From: an uncultured Ruminococcus sp.
GTDB taxonomy: Bacteria; Bacillota; Clostridia; Oscillospirales; Ruminococcaceae
DNA length: 64,000 nt
NCBI GenBank assembly: GCA_900538575.1
Contig: UPZA01000002.1
Location: 62,001 to 126,000, forward strand
Direction: 5' to 3'
Part shown: piece after piece, positions 27,417 to 36,200 of the stretch
How positions within the stretch are numbered: position 1 is the stretch's first letter
How the letters are laid out: every line of letters begins with the position of its first letter
The notes under the pieces: model-generated
Database searches by the model: none
What the model was told of the DNA's origin: nothing
What the model saw: only the letters and a program-made list of their open reading frames with translations
Position numbers and translations under genes: made by a program

Positions 27417-27445
27417 ATTATAATCGATTTCACATTTAATGTCAA
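27417..27445 (-). promoter_or_regulatory. consensus sigma-A promoter for tepA
   Basis: On the minus strand TTGACA (27445-27440), a 17-base spacer and TATAAT (27422-27417) are perfect -35 and -10 boxes. An 18-base AT palindrome (27370-27387) lies in the leader between promoter and gene. Confidence 0.85.
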
Positions 27446-27617
27446 TTAAACTTCCTGTAAAATAAGAAGTATATAAATTAGACGGCAAGAAACAGACGGA
27501 AAAAATAAAAATCCCAATCTTAAAATTACTTTTACTTCAGGGTAATATATATATATATATTACATTACATGTTAATTACATTCATAAATATCCGTATAAC
27601 GTAATTTTCAACAAGAC
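27446..27617. other. AT-rich intergenic stretch
   Basis: The stretch between the tepA promoter and the terminator of the TagF-glycosyltransferase gene is AT-rich and holds a short TA dinucleotide run (about 27544-27562). I see no gene or other clear signal in it. Confidence 0.6.
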
Positions 27618-27644
27618 GAGGCCTGTCCGTAACGGACAAGCCTC
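27618..27644 (-). terminator. terminator after the TagF-glycosyltransferase gene
   Basis: A 12-bp stem with one mismatch (GAGGC/GCCTC and TGTCC/GGACA, loop GTAAC) lies just past the stop at 27650. The minus-strand U-run is weak (GTCTTGTT), but placement and stability fit a leftward terminator. Confidence 0.65.
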
Positions 27645-27649
27645 TTCAA

Positions 27650-30052
27650 TTATAATATTTCTTCAAGCTTATTTCTTATATCAGCATTTCTTGCAGCGTA
27701 ATCTATATTCATGGGCTTTATTTTCCCGTTAGCATAATCATACATTCCCTGAAGAATACCCTCCGTACTGTCCTCTACAAGATATCCGCCGTATTTTTTC
27801 AAAAAGTTGCTCGGACCATGTACATCAGTAGAAAAAACAGGTATTCCAAGAGAATCTGCCTCCAGCATTACTAATCCCAGTCCCTCATATACAGATGATA
27901 AAATAAACATGCTGCACCTTTTCAGTATAGGCATAGGATTCTGCACAGATTTTATTATAGCTATATCGTCCCAGCAGTCTGTGTTTCTTGCCTTTTGAAT
28001 AGTTTTTCCGTAAAGATTGCCGGCTCCTCCGATAATTATGAGCTTAGATTCCGGATAATCTCTGTGAAAAGCCTCAAAAGCGTCTATCAGACGAAAATGT
28101 CCTTTTTCAGGAGAAAAACGACCTATTGTAATAAATTTTATTCCGTTTGAATTCAAAATATGATTAATGCCATTGGCATGAGGACAGAAAATCTCAGTAT
28201 CCTTCTGAAATTCAACCGGCATATCTCCTTTAAGAATAACTAATTCATGATTATGAAAATTACTTATAACTTTAATGTTATCCTTTCTTCCGCTTATCTG
28301 ATAAGTTGGTTCCACAATATCCTCAGAAACCGCCACAACATTATCGCATACGTTATAAGCCCAACGCAGCAGATATTCGCTCTGATTATTTCTGGTTTCG
28401 ATTTCCTGTACCATATCATTATGCACAAAAATAGTTTTTCTCGCATCAAACTGCGTAAGCATTATAATTATATTATTTTCATACCCATTAAAATGTATTA
28501 CATGATCAAATTTTATACCGTAAAAATGCCGTCTGATCTCTCTTGAATATGATTGTCCAAGTATTTTTTTGTTTTTTTTCGTTTCTCTGCCATGCTTAAC
28601 CATTGAATTATAGGCTCTTGCTGTTTTGATATCAAAAAATACCTCGCTGCTTATAGGTATTATACCCACTCTTTCAGGTATAACCTTTGTACGCAGAGGA
28701 TCTGCGCGCAGATTCCTTTCTCTAAAAGAGATATAATAGTTATATTTATCAAGATCAATATTATCAAGTACAGAGAGCATCGCAGTTGTAATCCCGTTCT
28801 TATTCAGGTCGCCGGCATAAATAAGCACATTCTTCTTGCCGTTCGGCACGATCCTTTCTTCATTTGTAACCTTTTTGCCGAGAAATACACGCTGACAGAT
28901 TTTTCTGGCAGCTTCAGGGTTATCATACGTACAGTACTTCTTCCTGAATTCCGTATCGTCATAGTCCTTCGGCGAATTAATAGCTTCCATAAGACCGTCT
29001 ACATTTTCCGCCTGCGGAAATGGAAAATCGTCGAGAGAAACATAAACCCCTCTGTCACGGAAATACTCTTCCTTGTCATACGTATACAATATTATTTTTC
29101 TGCCGGAATTGGCAAAGTCATAAAATACGCTCGAATAATCCGTAATTAAAATATCGGCAGTATTAAGTATTTCATAATACTCATAGCCCATAGGAAATGA
29201 TTTTATATGCCGGTATTTACCGCCGTCAAAATCAATCTTCATAAGAGGATGATACTTAACAAGTAAAACCTGATTATCATTAAGTCTTTCGTCCATCTGA
29301 TTAAGAAACTGTTCCGTCTCAAAAATCACACGGTCAGTATCAAAGCTGTTGACCTTTCCGCGCCATGTCGGCATATAAACAATTACTTCCTTATTCTCAT
29401 GTCCGAATTTCTTCCTTAGCTCTTCCCTTCTTTTATTATCGAAAAAAACCGAATTTCTCGGATAGCCTTCGTTTAAAACTGTCGCTCCGCTTAAATTTTC
29501 AAGCATATATGCGCTTACCATTTTTTCCTTCATATATTCATTAGGGAATATAAGATAATCGGCAAAAATAAGATTTCGCATAACGTTTCCCATATTATAT
29601 ACCTCTGACTCCACGTCTCTTCCCATATTTTTAAGGGGAGTTCCGTGCCAGGTATTTAAAATTATCTGGCCTTCCTTTTTTATAAATCTTCTCGGAAATG
29701 AAGTATCGTTTACAAGGTATTTTGCTTTTGATGCAAATTTATAATATCTGATTGATTCCGCGCGAAGCATCTTTATTTTCTTTATTTTATAATGATTTAG
29801 AATAGCTCTTACTTCCTGAAATTTGAATGACTTAGCCGATATACAAAGCTTTAAACGCCTGTAATCCGGATTCTCATAAAGCTCCTTCGTAATATATAGT
29901 ATATTACCGGCAAGATCAGATCCGCTTCTTGATTCGATCAGCACCAGGTTTTTATCAAGCTTTGATTTCTGATAAATACCGTAATACAAGCTGAACCAGA
30001 TACGTGTTTTGATTTTATTCAGAATTTTTTTTGCACTCTTCTTTAACGCCAT
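27650..30052 (-). CDS. TagF-like glycerophosphotransferase fused to GT4 glycosyltransferase
   Basis: This 800-residue protein has two catalytic halves. Residues about 30-390 match CDP-glycerol:poly(glycerophosphate) glycerophosphotransferases, with NTWHGTPLKNMGRD (135-148), VIVYMPTWRG and ILITDYSSVFYDFAN (302-315). Residues about 400-800 form a GT-B, family-4 glycosyltransferase, with NKNGITTAMLSVL, FITIGRFSPEKGHFRLIDAFE and SVYEGLGLVMLEADSLGIPVFSTDVHGPSNFL. It probably polymerises or links glycerol-phosphate units and adds a sugar to a surface polymer. tagD lies 65 bases upstream and supplies CDP-glycerol. No signal peptide is seen. Exact polymer and sugar are unknown. Confidence 0.9.
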   Translation of the reverse strand: MALKKSAKKILNKIKTRIWFSLYYGIYQKSKLDKNLVLIESRSGSDLAGNILYITKELYENPDYRRLKLCISAKSFKFQEVRAILNHYKIKKIKMLRAESIRYYKFASKAKYLVNDTSFPRRFIKKEGQIILNTWHGTPLKNMGRDVESEVYNMGNVMRNLIFADYLIFPNEYMKEKMVSAYMLENLSGATVLNEGYPRNSVFFDNKRREELRKKFGHENKEVIVYMPTWRGKVNSFDTDRVIFETEQFLNQMDERLNDNQVLLVKYHPLMKIDFDGGKYRHIKSFPMGYEYYEILNTADILITDYSSVFYDFANSGRKIILYTYDKEEYFRDRGVYVSLDDFPFPQAENVDGLMEAINSPKDYDDTEFRKKYCTYDNPEAARKICQRVFLGKKVTNEERIVPNGKKNVLIYAGDLNKNGITTAMLSVLDNIDLDKYNYYISFRERNLRADPLRTKVIPERVGIIPISSEVFFDIKTARAYNSMVKHGRETKKNKKILGQSYSREIRRHFYGIKFDHVIHFNGYENNIIIMLTQFDARKTIFVHNDMVQEIETRNNQSEYLLRWAYNVCDNVVAVSEDIVEPTYQISGRKDNIKVISNFHNHELVILKGDMPVEFQKDTEIFCPHANGINHILNSNGIKFITIGRFSPEKGHFRLIDAFEAFHRDYPESKLIIIGGAGNLYGKTIQKARNTDCWDDIAIIKSVQNPMPILKRCSMFILSSVYEGLGLVMLEADSLGIPVFSTDVHGPSNFLKKYGGYLVEDSTEGILQGMYDYANGKIKPMNIDYAARNADIRNKLEEIL

Positions 30053-30117
30053 TTAACATCCTCCGTAAAAATGTCAAAAAATATTATGCGGAATAACCGG
30101 CGTATTCCTTAAAACCG

Positions 30118-30504
30118 TTATTTCAAATCCTGTTTGATCTGAGTTGTAGAAATCTCAGGAGTCCTCGGAAGATATACTACCTCGCAGTAATCCTTAAGAA
30201 AATCAAATTTACCGGTCCAATCGTCCCCCATGACAAAAGCGTCTACTTTAAATTCCTTTACATCGTTTATTTTCTGATCCCAGTTTTTCTCCGGAATAAC
30301 AAGGTCGACGTATCTTACGGCTTCAAGAAGCCGCTTTCTCTGCTCATAAGTAAAATAGCATTTTTTCTGTTTTGAATTCCAGTTAAATTCGTCAGTCGAA
30401 AGAGCAACTATAAGATAATCCCCCAGCGCTTTTGCCCGCTGGAGTAAATTTATATGACCGTAGTGGAGCAGATCGAACGTTCCGTAGGTTATAATTTTTT
30501 TCAC
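30118..30504 (-). CDS. tagD: glycerol-3-phosphate cytidylyltransferase
   Basis: The 128-residue enzyme makes CDP-glycerol from CTP and glycerol-3-phosphate. The cytidylyltransferase motifs are complete: ITYGTFDLLHYGHINLLQRAK (HxGH), the RKRLLEAVRYVD segment, FVMGDDWTGKFDFL and RTPEISTTQIK. It is the first gene of a two-gene surface-polymer operon, transcribed from a consensus promoter at 30566-30594 with a palindrome in its leader, and it feeds the TagF-like domain downstream. Length is typical. Confidence 0.95.
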   Translation of the reverse strand: MKKIITYGTFDLLHYGHINLLQRAKALGDYLIVALSTDEFNWNSKQKKCYFTYEQRKRLLEAVRYVDLVIPEKNWDQKINDVKEFKVDAFVMGDDWTGKFDFLKDYCEVVYLPRTPEISTTQIKQDLK

Positions 30505-30526
30505 AGTTTTCCTCCTATTAAAAAGT

Positions 30527-30554
30527 TGTAAAATTATATTTACATAATTTTACA
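30527..30554 (-). promoter_or_regulatory. 11-bp palindrome in the tagD leader, possible operator
   Basis: Perfect arms TGTAAAATTAT (30527-30537) and ATAATTTTACA (30544-30554) flank six bases. The expected transcription start is near 30559, so the repeat covers about +6 to +32. It could be an operator or an mRNA hairpin; no regulator gene is adjacent. Confidence 0.5.
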
Positions 30555-30565
30555 CCGTAAATTTC

Positions 30566-30594
30566 AGTATATCCTAAAAAACGGCTTTTGTCAA
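30566..30594 (-). promoter_or_regulatory. consensus sigma-A promoter for tagD
   Basis: Minus-strand TTGACA (30594-30589), a 17-base spacer and TATACT (30571-30566). It drives the tagD and TagF-glycosyltransferase pair. The remainder of the tagD-dapF gap (30595-30753) is AT-rich and shows no gene. Confidence 0.88.
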
Positions 30595-30753
30595 GAAAAA
30601 TCGGATACCGCGGATTCCTTTGTTTATTGATAAATATTTTTCACACAAAATGTTCAAAATAAACGCTTCGCCTATTGAAAATTAATAAAACGTTAAAATA
30701 AACGCCGATTTTCTTATAAAAAATAAAAAATTGTCATTTAAAGACGGCGGTTA

Positions 30754-30782
30754 TTGATTTTTTTCTGAAAATATTATATACT
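30754..30782 (+). promoter_or_regulatory. sigma-A-like promoter for dapF-dapL
   Basis: TTGATT (30754-30759), a 17-base spacer and TATACT (30777-30782) lie 36 bases before the dapF start and point rightward, divergent from tagD. Confidence 0.65.
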
Positions 30783-30818
30783 TGTAAATGGTAAGATTTA
30801 TAAAAAGGAGAGGTTTAG

Positions 30819-31667
30819 TTGAGATTTTCTAAAATGCACGGAATCGGAAACGATTATATCTACATCAATTGCTTTGAAGAAAAGGTTGAAAATCCGGAAA
30901 AGGTTTCGGTTTATGTAAGCGACCGTCATAAAGGAATCGGTTCTGACGGTCTTGTTCTCATACTTCCGTCCGATAAGGCTGATTTCAGAATGAGAATTTT
31001 CAATGCGGACGGTTCAGAGGCTATGATGTGCGGAAACGCAACAAGATGCATAGGAAAATATGTATTCGACAAGGGCATGACCGGTAAAACAGAATTGACG
31101 CTTGAAACTAATTCAGGAATAAAATATCTAAAGCTGTTTCCTGTAAACGGAAAGGTTGAATCGGTAGAAGTAAATATGGGACAGGCGGTTTTACTTCCGA
31201 GAGAAATACCGGTTAATTCCGATAAGGAAAAATTCATTTCCGAGCCGGTAATAATCGGAGGAACAGAGTATAAAATAACCTGCGTTTCTATGGGAAATCC
31301 TCACGCCGTCGTTTATTTTGATTCAATTGACGATTTGAATCTTGAAAGCGTCGGACCGCTCTTTGAATATAACGAACTTTTTCCTGACAGAATAAATACT
31401 GAATTTATCAAGGTTGAAAATTCCCATACTCTTCATATGAGAGTCTGGGAACGAGGCAGCGGAGAAACCTTTGCCTGCGGAACGGGAGCGTGCGCTTCGG
31501 CAGTCGCTTCGGTATTAAACGGATTTTGCAGCAGAGGGGAAGAAATTACTGTTCGTCTCAGAGGAGGCGATCTCAATATAGTCTGGAACGAAGACGGAAA
31601 CGTAATTATGAAAGGGCCGGCCGCTTTTATCTGCGACGGGGAAATTGATATAAGCCATATAAAATAA
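30819..31667 (+). CDS. dapF: diaminopimelate epimerase
   Basis: This 282-residue enzyme interconverts LL- and meso-diaminopimelate for lysine and peptidoglycan. Both catalytic cysteines are present: GNATRCIGKY (near residue 74) and ETFACGTGACASA (near residue 220). The MHGIGNDYIYINCF opening and VSMGNPHAVVYF segment fit the family. The start is a TTG with AGGAG eight bases upstream, five codons before the MHGIGND Met. dapL follows 12 bases downstream, so the two final meso-DAP steps are co-transcribed. Confidence 0.96.
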   Translation: MRFSKMHGIGNDYIYINCFEEKVENPEKVSVYVSDRHKGIGSDGLVLILPSDKADFRMRIFNADGSEAMMCGNATRCIGKYVFDKGMTGKTELTLETNSGIKYLKLFPVNGKVESVEVNMGQAVLLPREIPVNSDKEKFISEPVIIGGTEYKITCVSMGNPHAVVYFDSIDDLNLESVGPLFEYNELFPDRINTEFIKVENSHTLHMRVWERGSGETFACGTGACASAVASVLNGFCSRGEEITVRLRGGDLNIVWNEDGNVIMKGPAAFICDGEIDISHIK

Positions 31668-31679
31668 AGGAGTTATAAA

Positions 31680-32867
31680 ATGACAAAAGTAAACAAAAAT
31701 TTTGAAAACCTTGTGCCAAGCTATCTTTTTGCAGAGATTGCTAAAAGAGTCAATGAATTTACCGCGAAAAATCCTGACAAAAAAATAATAAGGCTTGGAA
31801 TCGGCGACGTGACGCTGCCCCTTGCGCCGGCCGTTGTTGAAGCCATGAAAAAGGGCTGCGATGAAATGGGCGTTAAGGAAACCTTTAAAGGTTATCCCGA
31901 TTATGAGGGCTACGGATTTTTAAGAGAAGCTATATCCGAATATTATGAAAGCTTCGGCGTCAGCGTATCACCGGACGAAATTCTTATAAACGACGGAGCA
32001 AAAAGCGACGCCGGAAATATCGGCGATATATTTTCAGCCGACAACACGGTTCTTGTTACCGATCCGGTCTATCCGGTATATGTCGATTCAAATATAATGG
32101 CCGGAAGAAAAATCCTTTATGCCGACGCAAACGAAGAAAACGGTTTCTGCGCTATGCCCGATCCGGACGTAAAGGCCGATATAATTTATCTTTGCTCTCC
32201 TAATAACCCGACAGGCTCGTGCTATACAAAGGCTCAGCTAAAGGAATGGATTGATTATGCCAATGTAAATAACTCGCTGATAATTTACGACGCCGCATAT
32301 GAAGCGTTTATAACTGAAGACGACGTTCCCAGAAGCATATTGGAAATTGAAGGGGCAAGGACCTGCGCTATTGAAATGTGCTCTCTTTCAAAAACCGCCG
32401 GATTTACCGGTACAAGATGCGGCTATACAGTTATACCTAAAGAGCTTGTTCTTGACGGAGTTAATATATACAAGCTTTGGTACAGAAGACTTTCCACCAA
32501 GTTCAACGGAGTATCCTACCCTGTTCAATGCGCGGCAAAGGCCGTCTTTTCGGAAAAGGGTAGAAAACAGATAAAGGAAAATATAGCGTACTATCAGGAA
32601 AACGCTAAAATTATTTCAAAAACAATGGACGAGCTTGGAATAAAATATACGGGCGGAATAAATTCGCCGTATATATGGCTTAAATGCCCGGACGGTATGG
32701 GAAGCTGGGAATTCTTTGATTATCTGATAAATAATATTTACGTTGTCGGAACTCCGGGCGAGGGCTTCGGAAAGAACGGAGAAGGCTGGTTCAGACTTAC
32801 CTCGTTCGGCGACAGGGAAAATACAATAGAAGCAATGGAAAGATTTAAAAAACTTATGACGAAATAA
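31680..32867 (+). CDS. dapL: LL-diaminopimelate aminotransferase
   Basis: The 395-residue PLP enzyme converts tetrahydrodipicolinate directly to LL-diaminopimelate, bypassing the acylated DapCDE route. Hallmarks are IRLGIGDVTLPLAPAVVEAM, KGYPDYEGYGFLREAI, INDGAKSDAGNIGDIF, LCSPNNPTGSCYTKAQL and the PLP-lysine segment CSLSKTAGFTGTRCGYTVIP. It pairs with dapF directly upstream. The DapL route is known from Clostridia and several other lineages. GGAG lies before the ATG. Confidence 0.96.
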   Translation: MTKVNKNFENLVPSYLFAEIAKRVNEFTAKNPDKKIIRLGIGDVTLPLAPAVVEAMKKGCDEMGVKETFKGYPDYEGYGFLREAISEYYESFGVSVSPDEILINDGAKSDAGNIGDIFSADNTVLVTDPVYPVYVDSNIMAGRKILYADANEENGFCAMPDPDVKADIIYLCSPNNPTGSCYTKAQLKEWIDYANVNNSLIIYDAAYEAFITEDDVPRSILEIEGARTCAIEMCSLSKTAGFTGTRCGYTVIPKELVLDGVNIYKLWYRRLSTKFNGVSYPVQCAAKAVFSEKGRKQIKENIAYYQENAKIISKTMDELGIKYTGGINSPYIWLKCPDGMGSWEFFDYLINNIYVVGTPGEGFGKNGEGWFRLTSFGDRENTIEAMERFKKLMTK

Positions 32868-32916
32868 GAACGTCCTCAGATTATTTTATATAAAGCTATG
32901 AATAATTGTCCGTAAT

Positions 32917-32953
32917 CTTCTTAAAATAAATGCAGAAATATTATTTTAAGAAG
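32917..32953 (+). promoter_or_regulatory. 13-bp perfect hairpin overlapping the ribosome site of the 62-residue gene
   Basis: Arms CTTCTTAAAATAA (32917-32929) and TTATTTTAAGAAG (32941-32953) pair perfectly around 11 bases. The right arm runs into the AAGGAG ribosome site (32951-32956) of the next gene, so folding would hide part of it. No U-run follows, so it is not a normal terminator for dapL. Confidence 0.6.
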
Positions 32954-32962
32954 GAGCATAAA

Positions 32963-33151
32963 ATGAAACCTGAAAAAGACAAGCGTCCGGTAACGAAAGC
33001 TTACGAGGACTTAATGTATAGCGAAGCAGGCAGCGCCAACGACTGTACGGGACTTATCCCTTCCGCAGTTTTGAACGAATCTGAATATGAATCGTATGAG
33101 GATCTGATGGATTTCAATCTTCCTGAAATATATAAGGAAACAGAGGATTGA
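32963..33151 (+). CDS. small acidic protein of unknown function
   Basis: I do not recognise this 62-residue protein. It is acidic and soluble, with no signal peptide or membrane segment. The motif YEDLM occurs twice (KAYEDLMYSE near residue 13 and ESYEDLMDFN near residue 46), which suggests a duplicated short helix or docking peptide. ATG 32963 is preceded by AAGGAG, and a 13-bp hairpin overlaps that site. The open frame begins 11 codons earlier but without a ribosome site. A good terminator follows, so the gene is probably expressed on its own or by read-through from dapL. Confidence 0.6.
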   Translation: MKPEKDKRPVTKAYEDLMYSEAGSANDCTGLIPSAVLNESEYESYEDLMDFNLPEIYKETED

Positions 33152-33159
33152 ACAATCTG

Positions 33160-33187
33160 AAGGCTTCCCTTCTTGGGAGGCCTTTTA
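33160..33187 (+). terminator. intrinsic terminator after the 62-residue gene
   Basis: A 10-bp stem (AAGGCTTCCC/GGGAGGCCTT, one wobble pair, loop TTCTT) runs into TTTTATTT. It ends where the promoter of the S8 protease gene begins. Confidence 0.85.
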
Positions 33188-33188
33188 T

Positions 33189-33217
33189 TTGACTTGTTTT
33201 GCTTTTAGGTATATAAT
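33189..33217 (+). promoter_or_regulatory. sigma-A promoter for the S8 protease gene
   Basis: TTGACT (33189-33194), 17 bases and TATAAT (33212-33217), 34 bases before the start codon. This suggests vegetative, monocistronic expression of the protease. Confidence 0.82.
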
Positions 33218-33251
33218 TTTAAATGAAATATTTTTAAATCGGAGGTAACTA

Positions 33252-36200
33252 ATGAAAAAGCTTATATCGGCGCTTTCGGCAGCGGTACTTGCAGCTAATG
33301 CGCTGGGAACTATTGCAAACGCTTCGTTTATATATAACGAGCAGGCTCCGCGGGATAACAGCTATTACTGTATAGTTTCACTGGACGACAAGCCTTTGTC
33401 ATGCTACGATTACGCCAAGCAATTCGGAACGGATCAGTTTATATTCACTGCCGAGGGCAAAACAGCATATGATAAGCTTAAGGCGGATCACGGTGAGGCT
33501 CTCGGTAAAATCAACGGCATTTTAGGCAAAAGTAATGAAATCGTTTATGACTACACATCGGTATACAATGGATTTTCCGTTGTCTTAAAGGAATCGGAAT
33601 ATAAGAAAATCTGGTATAACAAGGACAGTCTCGGATTAAAGGATATTTATATATCCGATTTTTACAATAATAATCAGGAGCCATCCTCAGCGGATAAGCA
33701 GTCTAAAACCTCCGCCATGTCCTACAGCGACCTGACTGACAGGATTCTTGAGGAAACCGGAATAAGCAAGGTTGAAAACAAGGGCGATTCAACTGTTATA
33801 GCGATAATCGACAACGAATTCGATTTGTCTCACGAATTTATCAGCACTCCGTCATCTGAAGCTTCCTATAGGCTCAGTGCGGAAGATATCGGCACGGTAG
33901 CCCCTTATCTTTCAGCAGACAGTGACAACGGAAGTAATTATTATTATAATGAAAAAATACCGTTTCGCTTTAATTATGAAAACCACAATAACGACACCTC
34001 GATAGATTATAAAAACAATCCCAACGACTTCCACGGTACCCATGTAGCAGGTATAGCGGCGGGAAACGGAAACGCTGAAACAGACGATAAATATAATGCA
34101 AAGGGAGCGGCGCCAAATGCGCAGCTTCTGCTGATGTCCTCGTATAATTTATGCTACTACGCCTTGCTTGCAGCTTTCGATGACTGTACATATTTAGGAG
34201 CCGACATAGTAAACGCGAGCTGGGGCGCAGGATTCGTCAATAGCAACGCTATAAAATATGAAAGTGAAGCGATTGAAAACATGACGGAATCAGGTATTCT
34301 TTTTTGCTCGGCTGCCGGCAACAACGCCAAAATAAATTATCAGGGAAACGATTCTTTGATTAATACCGATTACAGCAGCGGAGGCACGCCAAACGGGATT
34401 TCCTCCGTTCTTTCAATAGGCTCTGCGGAAAACACCGTTTCAGAGAAAAGAGTAATATCGTCGTCGGGCAAAAACTTTGAAATAATGTCGGGATCAAAGG
34501 ATATCAATACGGCTTTTGCGGATATGACTATGGAATACGCCGCCGTCCCCGGACTTGGCTATCCGGAGGATTATAAAAACATTGACGTCAAAGGAAAAAT
34601 CGCCTTAATTTCAAGGGGAGAGCTGACCTTTGACGAAAAAGCCGAAAACGCTAAAGCTAACGGGGCAGTAGGGGTAATCTTTTATAACAATGAAAACGGT
34701 CTGCTAACGCCGCAGTGCTCTGTTCTGCCGTCCGGTTTCATATCCTATGAAAGCGGAATGGAATTAATAGGATTCAATGATAAAGCAATAACGTTTCCGT
34801 CAGAAAAACAAATCATAGCTTCATTCAGTAAAAGCATGAGTGAATTTTCTTCATGGGATTACACGGAGGATCTGACTTTAAAGCCTGATATAACCGCATT
34901 CGGAGGTAACATCATATCTTCTTATCCCGAAAACGAATACGGACCTATGTCGGGCACGTCGATGTCTTCTCCGCAGTTGACCGGAATGGCGGCTTTACTT
35001 AAGGAATATCTGACAGACAACAAGGATAAATACGGAATACAGAACAATTCAGATTACCCCGAACTTATGGCAAGACTTTTGATGTCTACCTCTACGCCGA
35101 TTTACAGCTCCGACGGACTGGAAATCGCTTCGCCGAGAGTTCAGGGCAGCGGAATTGCAAATGTAGAATCAGCGATTAAAACTCCGGCTTATCTTTACAC
35201 AGATAGCCAAAAGGATAATTACCGTCCAAAAATTTCTCTTGGAGACGGTCTGGACCAAAATCTCGGATCGTTCAGTTTTACGTTCAATATCAAAAATATT
35301 TCTGATACTGCTCAGACTTACAATCTTTCATCAGATGTTTTCCGGGATGATTCCGAAGAAGATCAGCTTGCATGGAATACAAAAAAGATCGAAGCTAAAA
35401 CTACTTTTAAGCAGGGCTTTTCCGAGATTTCAGAAATAACGGTTCCTGCCGGAGAATCCGTTGCTTTAAATGTAACCGTAAGCATTAGCACAGACGAAGC
35501 GGAATACATACAGGATAATTTCGCTAACGGAACGTTTATAGACGGCTATATATATCTGAAAAACGAATCAGCTCCCGACCTCACTCTTCCCTTTATGGGA
35601 TTTTACGGCTCATGGTCTGATTCTGAAGTATTTGAGCCGTTTATATATAATTCACGCAAGCTGCCGTCTCTCTATCCGTCTATCATGGCTGACGGAAATT
35701 ATAATCCGGCTGGATTAAACGCTGTTGCCGGAATTTTTGATGAAACTATAATAAATACTCCTTCCTTTTCTCCTAACGGAGATAACATTTTAGATAATAT
35801 GCTCCTGTATCTCGGTTTTAAAAGACGCTGCTATAATGTAGAGGCGGAAATATACAGTAATTCAACTCACGAACTTGTTTATTCCGAACAATTTATTATG
35901 GAGGACGGAGGATGGAGCGCTGATGAAAACCAGGAGCCTATTAACAATTCATATAAAATAAACTGGGATTTTGCAGGAGTTTCCGATGGTGAAATCTATG
36001 AATTAAAGCTATCGGCAATCAAACCGATATCCGGTCAAAAGGAGATTATTTCTCAGGAATTCATTATAGACCTCACGCCTCCTTCAATAGAGGAATGCTC
36101 TACTATTACCATTAACGACGAGAAATATTTGCTAATTAAGGCAAGCGATGCAAACGCCATTCAGGGAGCGCTTCTTATCGATAATAATAGCGCCGGAGAA

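Noticed and set aside
27544..27562. TA-dinucleotide run as a functional element
   Set aside because: Simple low-complexity sequence in an AT-rich gap, with no partner repeat.
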